Assembly: GCA_020024515.1 (NCBI GenBank)
Contig: JAHHTR010000009.1
Span: 1 to 33,936 of the forward strand
DNA from: Angelakisella sp.
GTDB lineage: Bacteria; Bacillota; Clostridia; Oscillospirales; Ruminococcaceae
Direction of reading: 5' to 3'
DNA length: 33,936 nt
Positions 23,348 to 32,644 of this stretch are shown piece after piece (position 1 is the stretch's first letter; every line of letters begins with the position of its first letter). The notes below the pieces were generated by a model. That model did not search any database, had not been told where the DNA came from, and saw only the letters and a program-made list of their open reading frames with translations. A program made the translations under genes and the position numbers.

Positions 23348-25102
23348 TTGATTAAAAGGATTTTAAAATCTGTGCGAGAATACAAAATTTATATGATTTT
23401 GACGCCTATTCTTGTAATTTTTGAAGTTATGGCAGAAACCTATATACCTTTTTTGGTTAAAGAATTAATTGATAATGGTATAAATATGGGTGATATGGCA
23501 TTTATTAAACAAGCTAGTATAAAACTTGTATTAGTCGCTGTTTTTTCACTTATTGTAGGTGTTCTTGCAGGTATGACTGCGGTTATGGGATCTAATGGTT
23601 TTTCAAAAAATTTAAGACATGATATTTTTTATAAAGTACAGGATTTTTCCTTTGAAAATATTGACAAGTTTTCAACAGCGGGTATAGTAACACGTTTGAC
23701 AACAGATGTATCACGTGTTCAACAGGCATTTCAGATGTCAACACGAATGGCTTTTCGTGCACCGATAATGCTATGTTTTGCGATAATATTTTCATATAAA
23801 CTGAATAAAGATTTATCCGGAATATTTTTCATAATAATACCAATAGTAATTATTTGTTTTGCAATAATATTAAAGAAAGCTTTGCCGTATGTGGAAAAGA
23901 CTTTCGCCACATACGATGAGCTAAACCGAGATGTAGAAGAAAATTTACATGGTATGCGTGTTGTGAAATCCTTTGTACGAGAAGATTATGAGAAAAAGAA
24001 ATTCAGTACAATATCCGAGAAAATATATTCACTATATATAAAATCAGATAGTTTAACAATGTTAAGCCGTCCGTTTATAATGTTAGTTCTGTATATTTGT
24101 ACAATACTTATCTCTTGGTTTGGTGCAAAATTAATTGTTATATCTGGAAACAATGCGGTAGTTGGCATGACAACAGGTACACTTATGAGCTTTTTGACAT
24201 ATAGTATGCAAATCCTTATGAGCTTGATTATGGTAACAATGGTATTCGTTATGATGATTATGTCTAAGGCATCGGCAAAGAGAATTGATGAAATTTTGAA
24301 AGAACAAAATAATATAGTAAATCCGCAAAATCCTGTAACAGAGGTTAAAAACGGTGAAATTATATTTAAAAATGTAAATTTCGGATATTATGGTAAAGAC
24401 GGTAAACAAAGTTTACGTAATATTGATTTGACAATAAAGTCAGGAGAAACAGTTGGAATACTGGGTGGTACAGGTTCATCGAAAACAACACTTGTACAGC
24501 TTATACCTCGTCTATATGATGTTACACAGGGTGAGGTTCTTGTCGGTGGTGTAAATGTAAAAGACTATGATTTACATGCTTTGCGTGACAATGTAGGTAT
24601 GGTTTTGCAAAAGAATGAACTATTCAGTGGCACTCTTGCCGAAAACCTGCGTTGGGGTAATAAAGATGCTACGATAGATGAATTGAAAAAAGCTTGCGAT
24701 ATGGCACAGGCAACAGAGTTTATTAATAAAATGCCGAATGGTTTTGATACTGTTATTTCACAGGGTGGTAAAAACGTTTCGGGCGGACAAAAACAGAGAC
24801 TTTGTATAGCTCGTACAATACTGAAAAATCCAAAGATTATTATTTTTGATGACTCAACAAGCGCAGTAGATACAAAGACAGATGCACTTATTCAAAAGGC
24901 TCTTTATGATAATTTAAATCAAACCACAAAGATAATAATAGCACAACGTATTTCTTCAATAGAAAATGCGGATAAAATAGTAGTTATGGATAATGGTGTT
25001 ATCAGCGGAATAGGTACACATAGCGAACTACTGCAAAATAATAAGATATATCAAGAAGTTTATACATCACAAGTAAAAGGAGGACAGGAAGATGCACGCT
25101 AA
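23348..25102 (+). CDS. ABC exporter half-transporter with degenerate ATP site (BmrC/LmrC-like)
   Basis: This 584-residue half-transporter has six hydrophobic helices (about 15-310) and an ATPase domain (about 335-575). Walker A is GGTGSSKTT (373-381) and the signature VSGGQ (477-481) is intact. After Walker B, FDDSTSAVD has Asp (D502) where a catalytic Glu is expected, and the switch histidine is Gln (Q533 in IAQRI). These are the usual marks of the non-hydrolysing half of a heterodimeric multidrug exporter. It starts at TTG with GGGAG upstream and overlaps the next gene by 11 bases. The substrate is unknown; drugs or lipids are plausible from the family. Confidence 0.92.
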   Translation: MIKRILKSVREYKIYMILTPILVIFEVMAETYIPFLVKELIDNGINMGDMAFIKQASIKLVLVAVFSLIVGVLAGMTAVMGSNGFSKNLRHDIFYKVQDFSFENIDKFSTAGIVTRLTTDVSRVQQAFQMSTRMAFRAPIMLCFAIIFSYKLNKDLSGIFFIIIPIVIICFAIILKKALPYVEKTFATYDELNRDVEENLHGMRVVKSFVREDYEKKKFSTISEKIYSLYIKSDSLTMLSRPFIMLVLYICTILISWFGAKLIVISGNNAVVGMTTGTLMSFLTYSMQILMSLIMVTMVFVMMIMSKASAKRIDEILKEQNNIVNPQNPVTEVKNGEIIFKNVNFGYYGKDGKQSLRNIDLTIKSGETVGILGGTGSSKTTLVQLIPRLYDVTQGEVLVGGVNVKDYDLHALRDNVGMVLQKNELFSGTLAENLRWGNKDATIDELKKACDMAQATEFINKMPNGFDTVISQGGKNVSGGQKQRLCIARTILKNPKIIIFDDSTSAVDTKTDALIQKALYDNLNQTTKIIIAQRISSIENADKIVVMDNGVISGIGTHSELLQNNKIYQEVYTSQVKGGQEDAR

Positions 25103-27011
25103 AATGAATTTTGGAAAACGTCCTCAGGTAGATAAAAATACATTTAAAAGATTACTCGGTTATCTTAAAAAATATAAATTCAAATATGCAATAATATTTA
25201 TGTGTATTATTTTAAATACAATATCAACCGTTGTTGCATCTATGTTTACAAAGACACTTATTGACAGTTACATTATGCCAATGGTTACAAGTACCGATGG
25301 TTTTGGCGCCGGTCCTATATTTGCAAGTTTTGTAAAAGCTATAATAATGATAGCTTTTGTATATATAATAGGTGTTGTATCATCATTTATATATACACAG
25401 CTTACTGTAAGAATATCTCAAAAAGTACTTAAAGATATACGTGATGAGATGTTTAATAAAATGCAAACTTTACCTATCAAGTTCTTTGATTCAAATACAC
25501 ATGGCGATTTGATGAGTCACTATACAAATGATACTGATACATTAAATCAAATGCTATACAATATTCCCGAAATATTTTCGGCGCTGATTACTGTAATCGC
25601 TATATTTGTAGCTATGCTTACACTAAGTATACCACTTACAATTTTTACTCTTGTTGTTGTATTTTTGGCTATGCTTATTGTCAAAAATGTTGCAAAATCG
25701 GGTAGAAAATTCTTTATGAAGCAACAAGAGAGTATAGGCGCAATGAATGGTTTTGCGGAAGAAATGATAAATGGTCAAAAAGTTGTTAAAGTATTTTGCC
25801 ATGAAGAAAAAATTAAAGAAGATTTTGATAAGCTGAATGAAGAAAGCTACAAGGCTGCTCGAAATGCAAACATTATGGGTATTGTTGTTATGCCTATAAT
25901 GGTAAATTTAGGTCATATTATATATGTACTGATTGCAATTATTGGCGGCAGCATGGCTATTAACTCAATAAGTAATTTGACTTTAACAGGCTTTGGTGTA
26001 ATGTCACTTGGTACTATTGCATCATTTATGCAACTTTCAAAGAGTTTTTTAATGCCTATCAATAATGTAGCACAATTGTTAAATAGCATTATAATGGCAT
26101 TTGCCGGTGCGGAGCGTATATTTAAACTGATAGACCAAGAACCCGAAGAAGATAATGGTTATGTTAAATTGGTAGATGCAAAGTACAAAGACGGAAAGCT
26201 TTGTGAAACAGACCACCATACAGGTATATGGGCATGGAAGCACCCTCACGGTGACGGAACAGTTACCTATACAGAAGTAAAAGGTGAAGTAGTGCTTGAT
26301 GATGTAACATTCGGATATAACGAAGAAAAGACAGTACTTCACGATATAAATGTACATGCGTACCCTGGACAAAAGATAGCCTTTGTTGGTGCGACAGGTG
26401 CGGGTAAAACAACCATAACAAATCTTATTAATAGATTTTATGATATAGCAGACGGAAAAATAAGATATGACGGAATAAATATAAACAAAATCAGAAAAGC
26501 TGACTTACGTCGTTCTATGGGTGTTGTTTTGCAAGATGTAAATCTGTTTACAGGTACAGTTATGGAAAATATACGTTACGGTAATCTTAATGCTACAGAT
26601 GAACAGTGTATTGATGCCGCAAAGCTTGCAAATGCGGATACATTTATATCAATGCTGCCTAACGGATATGATACAGTACTTGAAGGTGACGGCAGTGGAC
26701 TTTCACAAGGACAACGTCAGCTTATATCAATCGCACGTGCGGCGGTTGCAGATCCGCCTGTTATGGTGCTTGATGAAGCTACATCAAGCATAGATACACG
26801 TACCGAAAGCTATGTTGAAAAGGGTATGAATTCATTAATGCATGGCAGAACAGTATTTGTTATAGCTCATAGACTTTCAACAGTAAGAAATGCGGATAAA
26901 ATAATTGTGCTTGACGGTGGCAGAATTATAGAAAGCGGAACACATAATGAACTTATTGCACAAAAGGGTAACTATTACAGATTATATACAGGTGCATTTG
27001 AACTTGAATAA
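25092..27011 (+). CDS. ABC exporter half-transporter with catalytic ATP site (BmrD/LmrD-like)
   Basis: This is the 639-residue partner of the preceding half-transporter. Six membrane helices span about 30-335, an extra 45-residue insert (352-396, with GIWAWKHPHGDG) joins the two domains, and the ATPase domain follows. Walker A is GATGAGKTT (433-441), Walker B LDEATSSID carries the catalytic E562, and the switch H593 is present. The signature is LSQGQ (537-541), not LSGGQ. That is complementary to the degenerate site of the first subunit, as in BmrCD or TM287/288. The ATG at 25092 lies 8 bases after AAAGGAGG. A strong terminator follows. Confidence 0.93.
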   Translation: MHAKMNFGKRPQVDKNTFKRLLGYLKKYKFKYAIIFMCIILNTISTVVASMFTKTLIDSYIMPMVTSTDGFGAGPIFASFVKAIIMIAFVYIIGVVSSFIYTQLTVRISQKVLKDIRDEMFNKMQTLPIKFFDSNTHGDLMSHYTNDTDTLNQMLYNIPEIFSALITVIAIFVAMLTLSIPLTIFTLVVVFLAMLIVKNVAKSGRKFFMKQQESIGAMNGFAEEMINGQKVVKVFCHEEKIKEDFDKLNEESYKAARNANIMGIVVMPIMVNLGHIIYVLIAIIGGSMAINSISNLTLTGFGVMSLGTIASFMQLSKSFLMPINNVAQLLNSIIMAFAGAERIFKLIDQEPEEDNGYVKLVDAKYKDGKLCETDHHTGIWAWKHPHGDGTVTYTEVKGEVVLDDVTFGYNEEKTVLHDINVHAYPGQKIAFVGATGAGKTTITNLINRFYDIADGKIRYDGININKIRKADLRRSMGVVLQDVNLFTGTVMENIRYGNLNATDEQCIDAAKLANADTFISMLPNGYDTVLEGDGSGLSQGQRQLISIARAAVADPPVMVLDEATSSIDTRTESYVEKGMNSLMHGRTVFVIAHRLSTVRNADKIIVLDGGRIIESGTHNELIAQKGNYYRLYTGAFELE

Positions 27012-27021
27012 TTATTGCTAA

Positions 27022-27070
27022 AAATAAAAAATCTCTCTCTTGATTATAAAAAAGAGGGAGATTTTTTTGT
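27022..27070 (+). terminator. Terminator after the ABC exporter operon
   Basis: A 15-bp stem (AAAAATCTCTCTCTT with AAGAGGGAGATTTTT, one G-T pair) has a loop of about 10 bases and a following T-run. It lies just after the second transporter gene. Confidence 0.9.
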
Positions 27071-27147
27071 ATTTTTACAGTACTGAACAATATAGGGTAA
27101 GTTCTGCCATATTCTAGCCAAAAAGTGCTTTGTAGGTATATTCTTCA

Positions 27148-27185
27148 TAAAAAAATTTCTCCTATGAAAAAATCATAAGAGAATT
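27148..27185 (-). terminator. Terminator after the exodeoxyribonuclease gene
   Basis: On the minus strand AATTCTC-TATGA pairs with TCATA-GAG-AATT, with one mismatch and one bulge, and is followed by a run of T. It ends the minus-strand glmU-like/pth/mfd/exoA group. Confidence 0.75.
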
Positions 27186-27203
27186 GTGTTTTATAAAGTA
27201 TAA

Positions 27204-27956
27204 TTATAATTCTATTGTGAGTCCCACAGGGCAGTGGTCACTTCCGAGTGTATCACTGTAAATATCAGCTACTTTTATCTTGTCAGCTATGCGGTTTGAT
27301 ACAACAAAATAGTCGATTCTCCAACCAATATTTTTGTCTCTTGCCTTGAAGCGATAGCTCCACCAAGAATAAGCATCTGTTTTGTCAGGATAGATATATC
27401 TGAAACTGTCTGTAAAACCACTGTTCAGAAGTTCTGTAAACTTGCCTCTTTCTTCATTGGAAAAACCGGGGTTTCCAATATTTGTTTTAGGATTTTTTAG
27501 GTCTATTTCGTTATGTGCAACATTTAAATCACCGCAAAGAATAACAGGTTTCTTTTTGTCAAGTTCCATTAAATATGCTCTGAAATCGTCTTCAAATTCC
27601 ATACGGTAGTCAATTCTTTTCAGTTTGTCCTGTGCATTCGGTGTGTAGCAAGTTACAACGTAACAGTTTTCGTATTCTGCTGTTATTACTCTGCCCTCAT
27701 CATTGTGTTTTTCGTGAAAGCCGTTTACCACACTTATAGGCTCTGCTTTACTGAAAATTGCTGTTCCACTGTAACCCTTTTTTATAGCGCTGTTATAGTA
27801 TATATGATAGTTTTCGGGTTTAAAATCTGCCTGATTAGGTTGCATTTTTGTTTCTTGTAGGCAGAATACATCGGCATCTTCTGCTTTGAAGAAATCTTCA
27901 AAACCTTTTTGCAGACACGCACGAAACCCATTTACATTCCATGATATTAATTTCAA
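27204..27956 (-). CDS. exoA: Exodeoxyribonuclease III (AP endonuclease ExoA/Xth)
   Basis: This magnesium-dependent enzyme cuts at abasic sites in base-excision repair. The 250 residues have the conserved motifs SWNVNGFRA (N7), FCLQETKMQ (catalytic E35), the mid-protein GDLNVAHNEIDL, GWRIDYFVVS and the C-terminal SDHCPVGL with the catalytic His. The start is TTG, with GGGAGG about 9 bases upstream; no in-frame ATG fits. It lies 18 bases after the small unknown gene in the same direction and close to mfd, so the group has a repair flavour. Confidence 0.96.
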   Translation of the reverse strand: MKLISWNVNGFRACLQKGFEDFFKAEDADVFCLQETKMQPNQADFKPENYHIYYNSAIKKGYSGTAIFSKAEPISVVNGFHEKHNDEGRVITAEYENCYVVTCYTPNAQDKLKRIDYRMEFEDDFRAYLMELDKKKPVILCGDLNVAHNEIDLKNPKTNIGNPGFSNEERGKFTELLNSGFTDSFRYIYPDKTDAYSWWSYRFKARDKNIGWRIDYFVVSNRIADKIKVADIYSDTLGSDHCPVGLTIEL

Positions 27957-27974
27957 ATATTTTTTCCTCCCAAG

Positions 27975-28310
27975 TTATATTTTAAAATTTTCAAGTGCGG
28001 AAAGTACAGTATCTTCAAAACTGTCAGAAGCACCCCAATCGAAGCGGAACAGTCCTTCACCGCCACCTCCTGATATACAGTGTACATTTGTAAGTCCTTG
28101 CATATTGTTTACTATTACCGTAAGAGTAAGTCTGTTTCCTGCACGATAAAAATGCTTTTCGTATACAGCTATAATACAAGAAGTTTCATCATTTGCGGTA
28201 ACTGTATGGTAGTCTATTCTTTCTCCTGTAATACTTTCGTCAACAATGGCATTATCGATTATTCTTATTGCATCTTGCGGTGGAATATTTACGTTAAAAT
28301 CAAGTGCCAA
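27975..28310 (-). CDS. Small conserved-looking cytoplasmic protein (possible DUF6054)
   Basis: I recognise no firm function. The chosen TTG start at 28310 has AAAGAGG 8 bases upstream and gives 111 residues beginning MALDFNVNIPPQDA; the frame is open upstream to 28382. It has no membrane segment. A glycine-rich segment (CISGGGGEGLFRFDWG) follows a predicted beta stretch (GNRLTLTVIVN), and a helix ends the protein. The pattern of a YEKHFYRAGNRLTL strand followed by a Gly-rich loop recalls proteins annotated DUF6054, but I cannot confirm this. It lies between mfd and exoA on the same strand. Confidence 0.65.
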   Translation of the reverse strand: MALDFNVNIPPQDAIRIIDNAIVDESITGERIDYHTVTANDETSCIIAVYEKHFYRAGNRLTLTVIVNNMQGLTNVHCISGGGGEGLFRFDWGASDSFEDTVLSALENFKI

Positions 28311-28415
28311 AATGAATACCTCTTTCTGTTTCGTTTTTAGGTAATACCTCATAATTATATGTGCGGTGTTGCCTTTATACATATATTTTATATAAAAATA
28401 GGGCGATTGTAAAGA

Positions 28416-31400
28416 TTATTTTTTATTTTCTTCTTCGCTTTTTGGTTGCATAAGTCCAAGAACATCTTGAATAGCGTCAAGAGGTTTTTGTCCTCTCTGC
28501 ATTTGTATAACAAGGTGTGGCTTATCGGAGGCATTGATAAGTATTTTTCCGTTAGAGTGTTGCATAATTGGCATTAAGTTTTGCATATTAAAGTTTTCAA
28601 GATACATAAGTATACGCGAAGAACGTTGTGAAATTTCTTTTATTCCGTAACGTGCGGCGGTGTTGCGGATTAATGAAATATCAAGTAGTCCAACAACTGA
28701 TTTTGGTGGTTCACCAAAACGGTCAATAAGTTCATCAAGTGTATCGTGATAGTCTTCTATGTCATAAATAGATGCGATTTTTTTATAAATATCAATTCTT
28801 TGATTTAGACATTCTATATAGCTTTCGGGAATGTGTGCGGGTATGCGTAAATCTATTACACAGTCAATAGCTTCTGCAACAGGTTCGCCTTTTTCTTCTT
28901 TTATTGCGTCATTAAGAAGTTTTAAGTATAAATCATAGCCAACAGATTCCATTTGTCCATGTTGCTGACTGCCGAGTATATCGCCTGCGCCACGTATTTC
29001 AAGGTCACGCATAGCAATACGAAATCCAGAACCGAATGAGGTAAATTCACGTATAGCTTCCAAACGTTTTTCACCGACTTCTGTTAGTATTTTTCCTTTG
29101 CGGAAAGTAAAATATGCGTAGGCACGTCTTGTGGAACGTCCGACACGTCCACGTAACTGATAAAGCTGAGAAAGTCCCATTTTATCTGCATCTTCTATAA
29201 TAAGAGTATTGCAGTTCGGAACATCTACACCTGTCTCGATTATTGTAGTACATACAAGCACATCAATTTCTCTTTCAATCAGTGCTTTCCACACTCTCGA
29301 AAGTTGTTCTTCTGTCATTTTACCGTGTGCGATACTTATTGTTATATCAGGTAGTTGTTTGCGTAGTTCTGACGCAACTTGTTCGATATCATCAACTTTG
29401 TTGTGGAGATAAAATGCCTGTCCTCCACGGTTAATTTCCCGTCTGATAGCCTCTGTAATCAGTGGCTGATTGTATTCTATAACATAGGTTTGTACAGGGT
29501 GTCTGTCTTGTGGTGCTTCGGATATTACAGACATATCACGAATACCGCTCATTGCCATATTAAGTGTACGTGGGATAGGAGTTGCGGAAAGAGTAAGCAT
29601 ATCAACGCTTGTGCGAAGTTGCTTAAACTTTTCTTTGTGAGCTACACCGAAACGTTGCTCCTCGTCAATTACACAAAGTCCCAAATCTTTAAAGACAACA
29701 TCTTTTTGCAGTAGTTTGTGTGTACCGATAACCACATCTACTTCACCTGTTTTTAAGCCTTTTAATACTTCTTGTTGTTCTTTGGGTGTTCTGAAACGGG
29801 AAAGAAGTTCTATGCGTATCGGAAAGCCTTCCATTCTACGCAGGAATGTTTGGTAGTGTTGCCAAGCAAGTATTGTTGTGGGAACGAGTACGGCACACTG
29901 CTTTCCGTCTGTTACACATTTAAATACAGCACGCAAGGCAACTTCTGTCTTACCAAAGCCAACATCACCGCAAAGTAATCTATCCATTGGCATATTGCGT
30001 TGCATATCGTTTTTAATTTCTTCTATACATCTGAGTTGGTCATCTGTCTCGTCATATTCAAACTTTTGTTCAAAGTCTCTTTGCCACTCTGTATCTTCCG
30101 AAAAGGCAAAACCCTTTGCCTGCATACGTTTACTATATAGCTCTATAAGTTCTTTTGCCATATCGGCAACAGCTTTTTTTACTCTTTGACGCGTTTTTTT
30201 CCATTCGTTTGAGTTTAGGTTACTTAGTTTTACGTTACCGTCACTTTTACCGCCTATATATTTTGTAACAAAATCAAGCCTTGTAACCGGAACATACAGT
30301 AAGTCATCTGACGCATATTTGATTTTTATATAGTCTTTTACTATACCGTCATAGTCCCGTGCAACTATTCCTTCAAAAATACCTATGCCGTAAGTATAGT
30401 GTACAACGTGGTCGCCTATTTCAAGGTCGGCTATATCTTTGATAGGTTTACTGTTTTTCGGTATTGTTCTGCGTTTTTTCTTCGTGGATATGTGAGCTGA
30501 ACGTCCGTATGTGATTACTGCAATGCCTGCCTGTGGGTAGGAGTAGCCTTGGGACAACCCTCCCTCACAAATAAATACAGCGCCTTGTCTAAATATACCC
30601 CTATCGGCAGAATATTGTGCATTGATTTTGTGTGTACGTAAATCACTCGCAAGAGCCATAGCGCCACGTTGCGTACCGGTAAGAACTGTACAGCAGTAAC
30701 CTTGATTTGTTAAGTCATTTAGTTCTTCAACAAGATTATTTAAATCACCGCTCCATACAGACAGTGTATTTGCCTTAAAGTCAACAAACTCTTCTGTTTT
30801 AAATTCTGTATACTGTTTTGCAAAAGTATCAAGAATAACCGTTTTCTTTGTTGTGTATAAATCTTTTAGAATAGTGTAGTTTTCACTTGTTTCGCCTATT
30901 CCGTAGGTTATAGTACCTTGCAAAAGCAGTTGTTCTGTCTCCTCATCATTTTGCAAACGGTTAAGGGACGCACTTTCCCTAACATCTCCACCGTCAATTA
31001 TAAACAGTGGCTTTTCTTTAATATAGCTTAATAGAGTACATCTTTCTTTATATATATTCAGTATATATTTATCAATTACATTTAATTGTCTGTTTGTTTT
31101 CAGTCTCTCTATATCTTGTTTTAGTGTTTCGCCGGCAAGCTCTCGCTGTTTGTCACTTAATTTATCGTATTTTTCTTCAAGTATTTGTGCAAGTTCTTCT
31201 CTGTCATATACAATTTCACGAACAGGTGATATTTCTATATTCTCTGCACTTTCGTCTCGTCTCTGTGTCTCAATAGAGAAAAAAGCCATACTGTCAATTT
31301 CATCACCCCATAATTCTATACGGACAGGAGCTGTGTAGTTTGGTGAAAAGAAGTCGATAATTCCGCCACGTGTGGAGAACTGTCCTATACCTTCAACTTG

Positions 31401-31898
31401 CTCTTTGCGGACATATCCCGCCCAAAGCAGATGTTTAACAAGTTGTTCTTCACTTATCTGTGTACCGACTTTTAAAAACTTCATACTTTCCACAAGTCTT
31501 TTTTGTGGGATTGTGAACTGCAAAGCGGCTCCGACAGATGCCACTACTATGATATTTTCACCCTTTGTTATTTTTGTGAGGATATTCAGACGCATATGCT
31601 CATATTCGTGGGAAATTCCCTCTACGGGCTGCAAAGTAAGTTCTCTTTCGGGGTAGTGGTACGCAATAACGTCATTTTCAAAAAGATTGATTTCTTCGGT
31701 AAGTCTTGCGGAAGTCTGCTCGTCTCTTGTGATAACAATAGCCCCGTTTAGCGGTGGTGCAGACATTGCGTGTATTATTTGTGCTTTATGAACTGCTGAT
31801 AGTCCTGTTCCGACTATTGGAGTTTTATTTTTGTCAAATGCGAGTTTTATTTTCTGAAATTCATCAACCCTTAATATCTGCTGACCAATACTATTCAT
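28416..31898 (-). CDS. mfd: Transcription-repair coupling factor Mfd
   Basis: Mfd pushes stalled RNA polymerase off DNA and recruits UvrA for strand-specific repair. The 1160 residues are full length: a UvrB-like N-terminal region, the RNA polymerase-interacting domain at about 490-550 (LEIGDHVVHYTYGIGIFEG), the RecG-like translocase with Walker A GDVGFGKTEVA (644-654), DEEQRFG (745-751) and SATPIPRTLNMAM (771-783), then the TRG motif region with QQHGQMESVGYDLYLKLL, and a C-terminal regulatory domain. The ATG has AAGGGAG upstream. It follows pth, which is the standard Firmicute order. Confidence 0.98.
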   Translation of the reverse strand: MNSIGQQILRVDEFQKIKLAFDKNKTPIVGTGLSAVHKAQIIHAMSAPPLNGAIVITRDEQTSARLTEEINLFENDVIAYHYPERELTLQPVEGISHEYEHMRLNILTKITKGENIIVVASVGAALQFTIPQKRLVESMKFLKVGTQISEEQLVKHLLWAGYVRKEQVEGIGQFSTRGGIIDFFSPNYTAPVRIELWGDEIDSMAFFSIETQRRDESAENIEISPVREIVYDREELAQILEEKYDKLSDKQRELAGETLKQDIERLKTNRQLNVIDKYILNIYKERCTLLSYIKEKPLFIIDGGDVRESASLNRLQNDEETEQLLLQGTITYGIGETSENYTILKDLYTTKKTVILDTFAKQYTEFKTEEFVDFKANTLSVWSGDLNNLVEELNDLTNQGYCCTVLTGTQRGAMALASDLRTHKINAQYSADRGIFRQGAVFICEGGLSQGYSYPQAGIAVITYGRSAHISTKKKRRTIPKNSKPIKDIADLEIGDHVVHYTYGIGIFEGIVARDYDGIVKDYIKIKYASDDLLYVPVTRLDFVTKYIGGKSDGNVKLSNLNSNEWKKTRQRVKKAVADMAKELIELYSKRMQAKGFAFSEDTEWQRDFEQKFEYDETDDQLRCIEEIKNDMQRNMPMDRLLCGDVGFGKTEVALRAVFKCVTDGKQCAVLVPTTILAWQHYQTFLRRMEGFPIRIELLSRFRTPKEQQEVLKGLKTGEVDVVIGTHKLLQKDVVFKDLGLCVIDEEQRFGVAHKEKFKQLRTSVDMLTLSATPIPRTLNMAMSGIRDMSVISEAPQDRHPVQTYVIEYNQPLITEAIRREINRGGQAFYLHNKVDDIEQVASELRKQLPDITISIAHGKMTEEQLSRVWKALIEREIDVLVCTTIIETGVDVPNCNTLIIEDADKMGLSQLYQLRGRVGRSTRRAYAYFTFRKGKILTEVGEKRLEAIREFTSFGSGFRIAMRDLEIRGAGDILGSQQHGQMESVGYDLYLKLLNDAIKEEKGEPVAEAIDCVIDLRIPAHIPESYIECLNQRIDIYKKIASIYDIEDYHDTLDELIDRFGEPPKSVVGLLDISLIRNTAARYGIKEISQRSSRILMYLENFNMQNLMPIMQHSNGKILINASDKPHLVIQMQRGQKPLDAIQDVLGLMQPKSEEENKK

Positions 31899-31916
31899 TT
31901 TTCTCCCTTTCTTTTT

Positions 31917-31969
31917 AGGGCGTTTTTGAAAAGAAAAAATATCAATATTTCGATTTTTCAGAAAGCCCT
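31917..31969. repeat. Long imperfect hairpin between pth and mfd
   Basis: AGGGC/GCCCT form the outer stem, with inner stems TTT/AAA, GAAAA/TTTTC and AAATAT-CA-ATATTT separated by small internal loops. It fills most of the 91-base gap between the pth stop and mfd start. There is no T-run, so it is not an intrinsic terminator. It may shape mRNA stability or processing, which is inference. Confidence 0.55.
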
Positions 31970-31989
31970 TAAATTATTATGTAAACTAT

Positions 31990-32625
31990 TTAAACAGTTT
32001 TATTAAACATATTTTTAGCTTTATCTATACCGTCATTTATAATTGTTTCGCATATTTGAGTGGATTTATCCAAAAATGTGGAATATACCTTATTATCTTC
32101 TTCACTGAATTTTCCCAAAACCCAGTCGGCAAGGTCATAGTCTCGGTTTGGTCTTTCGCCTACACCGAGCTTTATACGTGTAAAGTTATCTGTTCCTATT
32201 TTGGCTATTATGTCTTTTAATCCGTTGTGTCCTCCTGCACTTCCTTTTTCTCTTATCCGGACACTGCCGACAGATATTGAAATATCATCGGAAAAAACAA
32301 TAATTTTGTCGGGTGCTACCTTATAAAAATTCATAGCTTCTTGTACAGCGTCACCTGATAAATTCATATATGTAGTTGGTTTTAAAAGCAAAACTTTTTT
32401 ATCTGCAATGACACATTCTGCACACATAGATTTAAACTTTGCTTTGTTTATACTTACTCTTTTCGCCTTTGCAATTTCGTCAACTGCTCTAAATCCTATA
32501 TTATGGCGAGTGTTTTCGTATTCTTTTCCGATATTTCCAAGCCCAACTATTATATATTCAATACTGCCGTTGGTAAAATTGCTTTTACTTTCTATTTTTT
32601 TAAATAAATCAAATATATCGCTCAT
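31990..32625 (-). CDS. pth: Peptidyl-tRNA hydrolase
   Basis: Pth recycles peptidyl-tRNA released from ribosomes. The 211 residues contain IIVGLGNIGKEYENTRHNIGF with the catalytic H41 and N31, LLKPTTYMNLSG with N89, SDDISISVG with D113/D114, and GSAGGHNGLKDI with N134. Two departures stand out. There is an N-terminal extension of about 22 residues before the usual start, and the nearly invariant GNPG is GNIG. The ATG with AAAGAGG upstream is the only reasonable start. It lies between the GlmU-like gene and mfd, matching the gcaD-...-spoVC-mfd order of Bacillus but lacking prs. Confidence 0.95.
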   Translation of the reverse strand: MSDIFDLFKKIESKSNFTNGSIEYIIVGLGNIGKEYENTRHNIGFRAVDEIAKAKRVSINKAKFKSMCAECVIADKKVLLLKPTTYMNLSGDAVQEAMNFYKVAPDKIIVFSDDISISVGSVRIREKGSAGGHNGLKDIIAKIGTDNFTRIKLGVGERPNRDYDLADWVLGKFSEEDNKVYSTFLDKSTQICETIINDGIDKAKNMFNKTV

Positions 32626-32644
32626 TTTTACCTCTTTTTTTATT

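Noticed and set aside
29379..29714. 111-codon open frame antisense to mfd
   Set aside because: No start signal, low-complexity translation, and entirely inside the conserved translocase domain of mfd.
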